A stretch of DNA of 64,000 nucleotides from Clostridia bacterium. Lineage in GTDB: Bacteria > Bacillota > Clostridia > Lachnospirales > Anaerotignaceae. Numbering within the stretch: the first letter of the stretch is position 1; each line of letters opens with the position of its first letter. The translations under genes and the position numbers were made by a program. The stretch covers positions 62,001-126,000 of the forward strand of contig JALCQR010000005.1 in assembly GCA_022651385.1 (NCBI GenBank). Direction: 5' to 3'. The notes under the pieces were generated by a model. The model had not been told where the DNA came from. It made no database searches and saw only the letters and a list, made by a program, of their open reading frames with translations. Below, piece by piece: positions 1 through 6,642 of the stretch.

Positions 1-69
1 CCCTTCCTTATAAATATCGGAACTGCATTCCTACAGCTCCGATACAAACACTTGATTTATAATTTGATT

Positions 70-1005
70 TTATTTTTTCATGTATTCAGATTCTGTAAGA
101 AGATCAGCGGCTTTTGTTGAGCCAAGAACATCCTTAGCAATTTCAGCAAGTTTTCCGCTCTGGGCAAGTTCCTTTGTATCCTTGTCTAATTTTGCCGCAA
201 GCTCATGACCTCTGTCATTGTTTGCGTATACAAACCAAATAGGAGTACCTTCCGTAACATATCCGCCAAGTTCAATATTTGTAAGGTTGTCGTCTTTTGC
301 CTTTGATAATGCAACAGCTCCGTCGTTTATGGTACAGTCCACACGTCCGTTTGCAATGTCCTCAAGAACGGCCGGAAGCTCGGAATCGTAATATTTTGTC
401 TGGAATGCGTTTGGATGTTTGTCGAGATAATCTTCAACATAGTTGGTAAAGTTGCTTCCGACAATACATGCCACAGTTCCGTGAGCAGCCGCTATATCGT
501 CAAATGATTTCCAGCTGCTGTGTTCCGGAGTAGTGATTATAGCTCCGCCGGCATCATAACAGTAAGGCATTTGTCCGAAATAATACATTTGTTCTCTTTC
601 ATCAGTTTTGCCAAGCTGGTATGCACAAAGGTCATATCTTCCGGCGTCAAGTCCAGGAAGCATTGCAGACCAGTCGCATGTCTCAAATTTAATGCTGATA
701 CTGTCGTCTAAGTCATCAATTGCCTTTAAAACGTCTACATCAAACCCTTGATATTCATTGTTTTTGTCCAAATAACAAAACGGTGCATACGAATTTGCAG
801 TAACAACTGTAACCGTGTCAACGTCGCCTGTCTTTTCAGCCGATGTTGAACCTGAAGCCGATGACGCACTTGACGCTGCTGTTGAGCTTGACGCTGCCGA
901 GCTCGTATTTGCGGAATTGCTTGATGTCTTAGATGAGCCGCATCCCGTAAATACCGTTGCCATTAAGGCAGTAACTGTAATAAATGCTAAAATTCTTCTT
1001 TTCAT
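70..1005 (-). CDS. Amino-acid ABC transporter substrate-binding lipoprotein (SBP family 3)
   Basis: Extracellular solute-binding lipoprotein (311 aa) of a polar amino-acid importer; it captures the ligand outside the membrane and hands it to a permease/ATPase complex. What shows this: a basic MKRR start, a hydrophobic signal and a lipobox ending VFTGC, with Cys22 as the lipid-anchored residue; residues 24-60 are a Ser/Ala-rich tether; the remainder is a family 3 binding fold including GFDVDVLKAI. It lies 212 nt downstream of the ATPase gene on the same strand. No permease gene is in the window; it may lie left of base 1. The ligand cannot be read from the sequence. Confidence 0.9.
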   Translation of the reverse strand: MKRRILAFITVTALMATVFTGCGSSKTSSNSANTSSAASSSTAASSASSASGSTSAEKTGDVDTVTVVTANSYAPFCYLDKNNEYQGFDVDVLKAIDDLDDSISIKFETCDWSAMLPGLDAGRYDLCAYQLGKTDEREQMYYFGQMPYCYDAGGAIITTPEHSSWKSFDDIAAAHGTVACIVGSNFTNYVEDYLDKHPNAFQTKYYDSELPAVLEDIANGRVDCTINDGAVALSKAKDDNLTNIELGGYVTEGTPIWFVYANNDRGHELAAKLDKDTKELAQSGKLAEIAKDVLGSTKAADLLTESEYMKK

Positions 1006-1093
1006 GTTGATTCCCCCTCCATAAGTGAAAAAATATATATTTTAGTATGCCGGTAATTACAAATCAAAAATAAATTTGCATAAATTAATTTCC

Positions 1094-1139
1094 GTGCTTA
1101 ATAATTTGCAAGAAGCACCCCTTCTCTTAAAAAGTGCTT
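1094..1139 (-). promoter_or_regulatory. Mutually exclusive hairpins in ATPase-SBP spacer
   Basis: The 212-nt spacer between the ATPase and binding-protein genes has one AAGCAC segment (1113-1118, plus-strand reading) that can pair with GTGCTT at 1094-1099 or with GTGCTT at 1134-1139, but not both. A further small hairpin (TCTGTT/AACAGA) lies near 1165-1181. Such structures could terminate or stabilise the transcript and let the binding protein be made in excess. No good T-tract or promoter was recognised, so the function is inference. Confidence 0.3.
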
Positions 1140-1217
1140 GTAAACAAATTGATGTCATAAGGGCTTCTGTTAAGCAAACAGAATAAATTATTTTTTTCCG
1201 GCAAAATGTTATTTAAT

Positions 1218-1985
1218 TTATTTTTCCGATATCAGATTCAAGAACTTTTTTGTTTTTTCGTTCTGCGGATTGTCGATTACCTGAGAAGGCGGTCCCTGCT
1301 CCACAATGTTTCCGTCGGCCATAAATATAACTTTTGTGGCAACATTTCTTGCAAAGCTTATTTCATGAGTCACAACCATCATCGTAATGCCGGTATCGGC
1401 AATATTTTTCATTGTATTAAGAACTTCTCCTACAAGCTCCGGGTCGAGAGCGGATGTAGGCTCGTCAAAAAGAATAACGCTTGGATTAAGCATCAAAGCT
1501 CTTACAATGCCGCCTCTTTGCTGCTGGCCTCCGGAAAGCTGTGACGGATAGTAATCTTCCTTATCACCAAGGCCGACTTTTGCCAAAAGCTTTTTGCTGT
1601 CTATCTCCACTTCTTCACGGCATCTTTTTTGTACTGTAATCGGACCCTCCATTACATTTTTTAAAAGCGTCATGTTTTTAAAAAGGTTGTAATTCTGAAA
1701 AACCATTGCTGTTTTTTTTCTTAGCTCCGTTACTTTTTTCTTCCTGCCCACTCCCTTTTCGGCGCAGTCGATTTCAATATCATCTATTTTTATTTTTCCT
1801 TTCTGAGCCGACTCAAGGAAATTCAAGCAGCGAAGAAATGTTGTTTTTCCACTCCCGCTTGGGCCGAGAATTACTATTACTTCGCCCTTTTTGACCTCCA
1901 TGCTTACTCCTTTTATAACATCAAGGTTTCCGAAAGACTTATGAAGGTCTGTAATTTTTAGTACAGTCGTTTTCTCGTCTATCAT
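1218..1985 (-). CDS. Amino-acid ABC transporter ATP-binding protein
   Basis: Cytoplasmic ATPase (255 aa) of the GlnQ/HisP class that powers uptake of a polar amino acid together with the binding lipoprotein encoded next. Walker A is GPSGSGKTT at about residues 41-49, the ABC signature LSGGQQQR at about 150-157 and Walker B ILFDEP at about 171-176. The residues after the signature read GGIVRAL where most relatives have VAIARAL, a mild divergence. A strong Shine-Dalgarno (TAGGAGGGG) precedes the ATG. Just upstream is a leader with three tandem attenuator hairpins, so expression is probably set by transcription termination. The gene order ATPase then binding protein, without an intervening permease, is unusual. 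Confidence 0.93.
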   Translation of the reverse strand: MIDEKTTVLKITDLHKSFGNLDVIKGVSMEVKKGEVIVILGPSGSGKTTFLRCLNFLESAQKGKIKIDDIEIDCAEKGVGRKKKVTELRKKTAMVFQNYNLFKNMTLLKNVMEGPITVQKRCREEVEIDSKKLLAKVGLGDKEDYYPSQLSGGQQQRGGIVRALMLNPSVILFDEPTSALDPELVGEVLNTMKNIADTGITMMVVTHEISFARNVATKVIFMADGNIVEQGPPSQVIDNPQNEKTKKFLNLISEK

Positions 1986-2005
1986 TTTTCTTTCCCCTCC
2001 TAAAG

Positions 2006-2045
2006 AAAAAAGGCGCTTTGAGAATTTCTCAAACGCCTTTGTTTG
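2006..2045 (-). terminator. Attenuator unit 3 (gene-proximal) of ABC transporter leader
   Basis: On the minus strand a GGCG-TTTGAGA stem (plus positions 2012-2023 with 2027-2037, one bulge) is followed by six T and then directly by the Shine-Dalgarno of the ATPase gene. The 5' arm can instead form a short hairpin with the preceding CAAAC (2041-2045 with 2030-2034) that closes a six-base loop AAAGGC. The two structures exclude each other, as in a terminator/antiterminator switch. Confidence 0.7.
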
Positions 2046-2067
2046 ATAGTATAAAAATTATTTGCAT

Positions 2068-2106
2068 TAAAAAAGCGTTCGGAATTAATCCAAACGCCAT
2101 TGTCTG
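2068..2106 (-). terminator. Attenuator unit 2 of ABC transporter leader
   Basis: Minus-strand terminator stem (plus 2075-2083 with 2089-2097) followed by six T (2069-2074). The alternative small hairpin CAGAC/GTTTG (2102-2106 with 2091-2095) closes the six-base loop AATGGC. Same layout as units 1 and 3. Confidence 0.7.
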
Positions 2107-2112
2107 CAAAAA

Positions 2113-2153
2113 TAAAAAAACGTCTGGAAATAAATTCCAAACGCCATTGTTTG
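2113..2153 (-). terminator. Attenuator unit 1 (promoter-proximal) of ABC transporter leader
   Basis: Minus-strand terminator stem (plus 2120-2129 with 2135-2144, ten pairs with two G-U) followed by a seven-T run (2114-2120). The alternative hairpin CAAAC/GTTTG (2149-2153 with 2138-2142) closes the six-base loop AATGGC. It is the first of three near-identical units downstream of the promoter. Confidence 0.7.
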
Positions 2154-2184
2154 TATAAGATATGCACTGTTGATTCATGTAAGG

Positions 2185-2213
2185 ATTATAATATCAAAAA
2201 TAAAATTTGTCAA
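2185..2213 (-). promoter_or_regulatory. Consensus sigma-A promoter for amino-acid ABC importer
   Basis: Exact TTGACA (plus 2208-2213) and exact TATAAT (2185-2190) separated by 17 nt on the minus strand. The expected start near 2178 gives a roughly 190-nt untranslated leader that contains the three attenuator units before the ATPase ATG at 1985. A perfect-consensus promoter followed by three terminators implies high constitutive initiation with control at elongation. Confidence 0.85.
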
Positions 2214-2277
2214 TGCTTTTTAAATTAATTTATTTTTTTCAATAAGATATTTAAAAATAAGATAAATTGCATGTATC

Positions 2278-3423
2278 TTACTTTTCCGATACTGCTTTAA
2301 TAAGCCTAAATATTTGTTCTGATGTGTTTTTAATGTTTTTTTCCGCATTTTTTTTGCACATTGCCTCCTCAAGAGTCATCGGTTTTTGCAGAATCGCAAA
2401 AAACGCATCCATACCCATATCGTTGCATTTTAGGGCATCATCGGTTGCACATCCCGCAATGCCAATTACTAAGGCGCCGTATTTTTTTGCCAGTGCCGTT
2501 ACTCCAGACGGTGCTTTTCCCATAGATGTCTGAAAATCAAGCCTGCCCTCGCCTGTTACAACATAATCAGCATTTTTAATCTCGTCTTCAAGTTTAATTT
2601 CCTTTATTACAATATCTATTCCGGATTTCATTTTAGATTTAAAAAACACCGAAAAACAGTATCCAAGCCCTCCGGCTGCTCCGGCACCCGGCATATTTTC
2701 ATTGTCTATGCCGTATTTTTTCTTAACACACTGCGCAAAGTGCCTGCAGCCGTCATCAAGTATTTTTACCGTTTTGTCATCAGCGCCTTTTTGGAATCCG
2801 AAAACATAGCTTGCGCCATTTTTTCCGCAAAGAGGATTGGTTACATCGCATGCAATCTCAAAAACACACTCATCAAGCTCTTTAATTTTGTCTGAATCGT
2901 CAATATCGCTTATTTTTGAAAGGTTTCGGCCGTTTCCCTCAACTAAATTTCCGCCTGAATCAAGAAATTTGTATCCCAGAGCCTCAAGCATACCTGTTCC
3001 GCAGTCATTTGTAACACTTCCGCCAAGACCTATTATAAAATTTCTTGCTCCTCTTTGAACAGCTTTCTTAATATTTTCGCCTACTCCGTATGACGAGGCT
3101 TTAAGCGGATTTTTTTCGCTGTCGGGGACCAAGTTAATTCCGGCACTTTGAGCGACTTCAATTACGGCTGTATTGCTTTTTTGGATATATCCGTAAACAC
3201 ACACTGCTCTTTCCTTCATAGGCCCTGTTACAAATATTTTCACCAATTCTCCGCCCATGCCCATAGTAAGAGCTTCAACTGTCCCCTCACCGCCGTCAGC
3301 AAGCGGACATACTTTTACATCGGCGTCTGACCAAGCTTTTAGTATACCGCTTTTAATTGCTTCTCCGGCTTCAAGCGATGACAGGCTTCCTTTTAAAGAA
3401 TCAATGGCGACTACGGTTTTCAT
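2278..3423 (-). CDS. glxK: Glycerate kinase (GlxK/GarK family)
   Basis: Phosphorylates D-glycerate with ATP, feeding glycerate from sugar-acid, glyoxylate or serine breakdown into glycolysis. The 381-aa length is normal for the type 2 glycerate kinase family. Recognisable blocks are DSLKGSLSSLEAGEAI near the N terminus, PLADGGEGTVEAL at about 41-53, GLGGSVTNDCGTGML in the middle, GAGAAGGLGY, and VTGEGRLDFQTSMGKAP in the C-terminal half. The ATG is preceded by AGGAGGC. It diverges from a FadR-type regulator (3628) that is its most likely controller. Whether the product is 2- or 3-phosphoglycerate cannot be decided here. Confidence 0.9.
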   Translation of the reverse strand: MKTVVAIDSLKGSLSSLEAGEAIKSGILKAWSDADVKVCPLADGGEGTVEALTMGMGGELVKIFVTGPMKERAVCVYGYIQKSNTAVIEVAQSAGINLVPDSEKNPLKASSYGVGENIKKAVQRGARNFIIGLGGSVTNDCGTGMLEALGYKFLDSGGNLVEGNGRNLSKISDIDDSDKIKELDECVFEIACDVTNPLCGKNGASYVFGFQKGADDKTVKILDDGCRHFAQCVKKKYGIDNENMPGAGAAGGLGYCFSVFFKSKMKSGIDIVIKEIKLEDEIKNADYVVTGEGRLDFQTSMGKAPSGVTALAKKYGALVIGIAGCATDDALKCNDMGMDAFFAILQKPMTLEEAMCKKNAEKNIKNTSEQIFRLIKAVSEK

Positions 3424-3522
3424 TTTTTTTTGCCTCCTAAACTAATTTACATAAGTTTTTCTTTTTATTATAATATCAAAATAAATTCGCATATTTTTAA
3501 TTATATTTTACTATGTTTTAAA

Positions 3523-3533
3523 TTAGTAACTAA
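3523..3533. promoter_or_regulatory. Candidate FadR/GntR operator
   Basis: The inverted repeat TTAGT-A-ACTAA sits in the 204-nt divergent region between glycerate kinase and the FadR-type regulator. Its GT-N-AC core fits the general half-site pattern of GntR-superfamily operators. A loose promoter (TTGAAC at 3564, TATAAC at 3585, 15-nt spacing) for the regulator lies just downstream. Confidence 0.35.
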
Positions 3534-3627
3534 AAAATTCCCATAAATTATACAAATCGACACTTGAACTAATGCTTTTTTTATTATAACATATACATTA
3601 TGATAATAATTTGAAAGGATTGATAAA

Positions 3628-4335
3628 ATGACTTCTTTATTCCAGCCGAGAAAAAAAGAATCCGCGGTTGATATAGTTGTAAACAGTATTCGTTCCCTTA
3701 TTTTTCAGAAAAAATTAACCCCCGGAGACAAACTCCCAATAGAAACAGAAATAGCAGAAGGACTTAACGTAAGCCGAAGTTCTGTGCGTGAGGCAATGAA
3801 GATACTTTCCGCCCTTGGGCTTATTGAAGTCAAGGTAGGAAACGGCACATATGTCTCGGAAAAGATGAACAGCAATGTTTATGACTCATTTTTGTTCTCG
3901 CTCCTTATATCAAACCCAGATTTAAAGGAAATAGTGGAATTCAGAACGATAATGGAAAACGATATAATAGAGCTTATAATAAAGCACTATGATGAAAACG
4001 AAAGTGAGAGAGATGAGCTTCATAAAAATCTGGACGAGCTTATTTCGCTTATGGATACCGACTGCTCAAGTGATGTACTTGCCGAAAACGACATTAATTT
4101 TCATAAGTTATTAAGCGTAGCTTCCTGCAATCTGCTTTCCGAGAGAATTTATAATTTTGTAATAGATTTATTTGAGATATCAATAAAATCAACTCATAAG
4201 ACGCAGCACGGCAAATTATCGTTTAAGACTCATAAGGCCATAATGGATGCCATAGACTCAAAAGACATTCAAAAAGCCAAAAAAGCCGTTGCCGATTCCG
4301 TAATCACATGGTCAAATCTCATTGATGACGATTAA
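3628..4335 (+). CDS. FadR/GntR-family transcriptional regulator with FCD domain
   Basis: DNA-binding repressor or activator (235 aa). Residues about 10-75 are a GntR winged helix-turn-helix with GDKLPIETEIAEGLNVSRSS, VREAMKILSALGLIEVK and the wing GNGTYVSE. Residues about 90-225 form the all-helical FCD ligand domain, with the family's metal/ligand residues suggested by NDINFHKLL and THKAIMDAI. FCD-type regulators usually sense organic or sugar acids. The divergent glycerate kinase is the obvious target, with glycerate or a related acid as inferred effector. Shine-Dalgarno GAAAGGA precedes the ATG; a terminator follows the stop. Confidence 0.88.
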   Translation: MTSLFQPRKKESAVDIVVNSIRSLIFQKKLTPGDKLPIETEIAEGLNVSRSSVREAMKILSALGLIEVKVGNGTYVSEKMNSNVYDSFLFSLLISNPDLKEIVEFRTIMENDIIELIIKHYDENESERDELHKNLDELISLMDTDCSSDVLAENDINFHKLLSVASCNLLSERIYNFVIDLFEISIKSTHKTQHGKLSFKTHKAIMDAIDSKDIQKAKKAVADSVITWSNLIDDD

Positions 4336-4342
4336 TTGTAAA

Positions 4343-4384
4343 TCGGGGTGTTTTTCGGCTTAAAAAGCACTCCGAATCTTTTTT
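4343..4384 (+). terminator. Intrinsic terminator of FadR-type regulator
   Basis: A stem from TCGGGGTGTTTTT to AAAAAGCACTCCGA (small internal mismatch) is followed by a T-run on the plus strand, just after the regulator stop codon. Confidence 0.7.
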
Positions 4385-4403
4385 AATTCTCCGGTTATTT
4401 ATA

Positions 4404-5321
4404 TTAAAAAGACTCAGCAAAACCGCAACATATTTTATCAATCAAATCTTTTTTAGCAAGTTTTTTTATCCATTTTTCCGGTATGTTTTCAATTCCGTAA
4501 TACAATCCCGCAGCTCCTCCGGCAATTGCTGCTATTGTATCGGTATCCCCTCCGAGATTAACCGCTTTAAGCACACATGAGCTGTAATCCGACGTATTTA
4601 AAAGGCACCAAAACGCAGCCTCAATAGTATCAACAACATATCCCGTACTTTTTATTTCATTTTCACTTAAGTTTTTTAAATTCTTAATCAATCTATTATA
4701 ATTGGCAAGCTCTTTGCTTTCTTCGTTTTTATAATACGCAAACAAAAATTTAACGGCGTTTTCAAAAGCGTTTTCAATACTTTTACCTTTTAGTATATGT
4801 ATGATAAAATCAGTATACAGCATACAGGCCATAATGCTTCTTATATGCCTGTGTGTAAGAGAAGAAAAATTTTTAATGTTTTCGATATTTTCACCTTTAT
4901 AAAAATCGTACAATGCGGCAGGCAGTATTCTCATAAGAGAACCGTTGCCGTTATCCATTTCACCATTTCCGCCGCATATAAGGGCCGGGGTACCGTTTCT
5001 ATATCTGCCTATGGCCTCTTTTGTAGCCATTCCTATATCAAATGCAGTGCCGTAAGGTGTAAAATATCCCTCATACATCCACTTTTTAAAATTTTTCATA
5101 ATGTTTTCATAATCAATGCCGTACTTAAGGCTGTCCATTGTCGCCAAAGTCATACTTGTATCGTCCGACCATGTGCCTTCCGGCTGATTATAAGTGCCAA
5201 AGCCAACCATATCGCAAATAGGAACCTTAGCTCTTTCTTGTCTGCTTTTAAACTCCATCGGAACACCCAGCGCATCACCTACTGCAAACCCAAAAACAGC
5301 ACCTTTAATTTTTCTAAGCAT
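4404..5321 (-). CDS. ADP-ribosylglycohydrolase family protein
   Basis: Mg-dependent hydrolase of the ARH/DraG family (305 aa), expected to remove ADP-ribose from proteins, nucleic acids or small molecules. Motifs: GDALGVPMEF near the N terminus, TWSDDTSMTLATMDSL (metal-binding Ser-Asp-Asp-Thr), DNGNGSLMRILP, HRHIRSIMAC and the C-terminal GGDTDTIAAIAGGAAGLYYG (second metal-binding Asp-x-Asp). The start is set at 5321 (MLRKIKG), after AAGGGTG. An in-frame ATG at 5357 lies inside the terminator stem of the ribosomal operon and is unlikely. No ADP-ribosyltransferase is nearby, so the substrate is unknown. Confidence 0.88.
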   Translation of the reverse strand: MLRKIKGAVFGFAVGDALGVPMEFKSRQERAKVPICDMVGFGTYNQPEGTWSDDTSMTLATMDSLKYGIDYENIMKNFKKWMYEGYFTPYGTAFDIGMATKEAIGRYRNGTPALICGGNGEMDNGNGSLMRILPAALYDFYKGENIENIKNFSSLTHRHIRSIMACMLYTDFIIHILKGKSIENAFENAVKFLFAYYKNEESKELANYNRLIKNLKNLSENEIKSTGYVVDTIEAAFWCLLNTSDYSSCVLKAVNLGGDTDTIAAIAGGAAGLYYGIENIPEKWIKKLAKKDLIDKICCGFAESF

Positions 5322-5343
5322 AACCAACACACCCTTATTATTA

Positions 5344-5375
5344 CAAAAAACCGCCACTGCATGTGCAATGGCGGT
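5344..5375 (-). terminator. Terminator of rpsF-ssb-rpsR operon
   Basis: ACCGCCA/TGGCGGT arms (5350-5356 and 5369-5375) with an extendable TGCA core form a hairpin that is followed on the minus strand by a T-run (5345-5350), 38 nt after the rpsR stop. Confidence 0.8.
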
Positions 5376-5413
5376 AACTTGTTTGTTTTTTGTGCCTAAA
5401 CCGTGTAAATGGC

Positions 5414-5644
5414 TTAGTCCTGTGTATAAGGCATTAAAGCAAGATGTCTTGCTCTCTTGATAGCTGTTGTTAAAGCTCTCTGATGCTTTGCACAGTTACC
5501 TGTAATTCTTCTTGGAAGAATTTTGCCTCTTTCTGATACGTATCTCTTTAATTTATTAACTTCCTTGTAATCAATTACAGTTACTTTATCAACACAAGCC
5601 TGGCATACACGTTTTTTTCTGCGGCCACGTTTTCTCTGAATCAT
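5414..5644 (-). CDS. rpsR: 30S ribosomal protein S18
   Basis: Small-subunit ribosomal protein (76 aa) that binds 16S rRNA as a pair with S6. The sequence has the basic start [14 protein letters not shown], the conserved [19 protein letters not shown] core and [20 protein letters not shown]. It has a CQAC pair typical of Cys-containing (zinc-type) S18 paralogs, though only two cysteines plus one later Cys are seen. Last gene of rpsF-ssb-rpsR, followed by a terminator. Confidence 0.97.
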   Translation of the reverse strand: MIQRKRGRRKKRVCQACVDKVTVIDYKEVNKLKRYVSERGKILPRRITGNCAKHQRALTTAIKRARHLALMPYTQD

Positions 5645-5672
5645 TTTCAGTACCTCCTATCTGAAATCGTAA

Positions 5673-6146
5673 TCAAAACGGTAAATCGTCGTCCTCGATA
5701 CTTTCATCTATAGGATAAAAACCATCTGTCTGTGACGGAGCACTTTTGGAAGTCTGACTTGGAGCTGGATTTTGAGCAGGAGCTTTCTGACGGCTTTCCG
5801 CATATGAGCTTCTGTTTTCAAAAGAGTTCTTGCTCTCGGCAAAATAATGTTCTTCCGTTATAACTTCAGTAGACCATCTTTTGTTGCCGTCCTTGTCATC
5901 CCATGAACGAACCTGTATTCTTCCTACAACGCTTACCAACTGTCCTTTTTTAAAAAATTTTTCTACAAATTCTCCGCCCTTGCCAAAAGCTACGCAAGGA
6001 ATAAAATCAGCGCTTGGCTCGCCTTCTCTTTTAAAGCGACGGTCAACCGCAAGCGTATAACGGGCTACCGCTACAGGATTTGCCCCTTGTGAGTATCTAA
6101 CTTCGGGGTCTCTTGTAAGTCTGCCCATGAGTATTACCTTGTTCAT
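5673..6146 (-). CDS. ssb: Single-stranded DNA-binding protein
   Basis: Binds and protects single-stranded DNA in replication, repair and recombination. The 157-aa protein has an N-terminal OB fold (MNKVILMGRLTRDPEVRY, then QLVSVVGRIQVRSWDDKDG) over residues 1-110, a low-complexity Pro/Gln/Ser linker, and the acidic tail ending DDDLPF that docks partner proteins. It is the central gene of the rpsF-ssb-rpsR operon, 18 nt after rpsF, with a clear Shine-Dalgarno. Confidence 0.96.
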   Translation of the reverse strand: MNKVILMGRLTRDPEVRYSQGANPVAVARYTLAVDRRFKREGEPSADFIPCVAFGKGGEFVEKFFKKGQLVSVVGRIQVRSWDDKDGNKRWSTEVITEEHYFAESKNSFENRSSYAESRQKAPAQNPAPSQTSKSAPSQTDGFYPIDESIEDDDLPF

Positions 6147-6164
6147 TTTCTAAGACCTCCTAAA

Positions 6165-6452
6165 TCAGCCTTCTACACGAACGATGAGGTAACGGAGAAC
6201 ATTTTCCATAATACGGACACGGCTTTCGATTTCAGCTGGAGTGCTGCTCTTTGCAGTGAAAGTAATAAAAGTATAGAAGCCCTCGTTAACTTTCTGAATT
6301 TCATAAGCAAGTCTTCTCTTGCCCCAGTCATCAACCTTTTCTACAGTACCTTCGAATCTTGCAATAAGATCCTGTACTTTCTGAAGTTCTGCTGTTTTAG
6401 TTTCCTCATCAAGGTCAGGTCTGAGTACTAATGCTAATTCATACTTATTCAT
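6165..6452 (-). CDS. rpsF: 30S ribosomal protein S6
   Basis: Small-subunit protein (95 aa) that pairs with S18. Features are MNKYELALVLRPDLDEETK, a central GKRRLAYEIQKVNEGFYTF and VLRYLIVR at the end. The start at 6452 is chosen because GAAGGAGG sits nine bases upstream and the product begins exactly as the family does; upstream in-frame ATGs at 6572 and elsewhere are in the leader. First gene of the operon with ssb and rpsR. Confidence 0.95.
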   Translation of the reverse strand: MNKYELALVLRPDLDEETKTAELQKVQDLIARFEGTVEKVDDWGKRRLAYEIQKVNEGFYTFITFTAKSSTPAEIESRVRIMENVLRYLIVRVEG

Positions 6453-6481
6453 ATTAAAATACACCTCCTTCTGGACTAATG

Positions 6482-6502
6482 GCCCATGCTTTAAGCACGA
6501 GC
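6482..6502 (-). promoter_or_regulatory. rpsF leader hairpin (possible S6:S18 autoregulatory site)
   Basis: The roughly 110-nt leader of rpsF contains an eight-pair hairpin GCTCGTGC/GCATGGGC (minus strand) with a five-base loop, about 30 nt upstream of the ATG. Bacterial rpsF leaders often carry a structured S6:S18 binding site. The conserved CCG bulge of that motif was not clearly identified, so the assignment is tentative. A TATAAT -10 box lies at 6562-6567 with a weak -35. Confidence 0.35.
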
Positions 6503-6642
6503 AAGGATTTCGTTTACAAGGAAACATTCTAACACATATATTCATATATTTCAAGATTTTTATTATATGCACACAAAATATTTTACAACCAATTCAATAT
6601 TTGTTACAATTAAGCAAAATAAATATGACAGGAGGAAACGCA

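Noticed and set aside
1100-1180. Third, truncated copy of the dispersed repeat (shared GCTTGTAAACAAA and a nearby CACCCC)
   Set aside because: Only about 13 identical bases with different spacing to the other shared block; could be chance in A+T-rich DNA.
2050-2148. Short reading frames beginning ATGGCGTTTGG inside attenuator units 1 and 2, as possible leader peptides (both starting Met-Ala-Phe-Gly)
   Set aside because: Neither has a Shine-Dalgarno, the ATG lies in the loop of the antiterminator hairpin, and the shared residues follow from the repeated RNA structure.
2000-2160. Three repeats considered as a CRISPR array or direct-repeat element
   Set aside because: Units are hairpins with T-runs directed toward the downstream gene, spacing is 47 and 61 nt and the spacers are A+T-rich, which fits attenuators, not CRISPR.
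5322-5357. Longer N terminus for the ADP-ribosylglycohydrolase starting at 5357
   Set aside because: The start would lie inside the rpsR-operon terminator stem, and a proper binding site precedes the ATG at 5321.
4797-5399. 200-codon plus-strand reading frame opposite the ADP-ribosylglycohydrolase gene
   Set aside because: Composition is not protein-like (no fold or motif), and it mirrors a well-recognised gene on the other strand.
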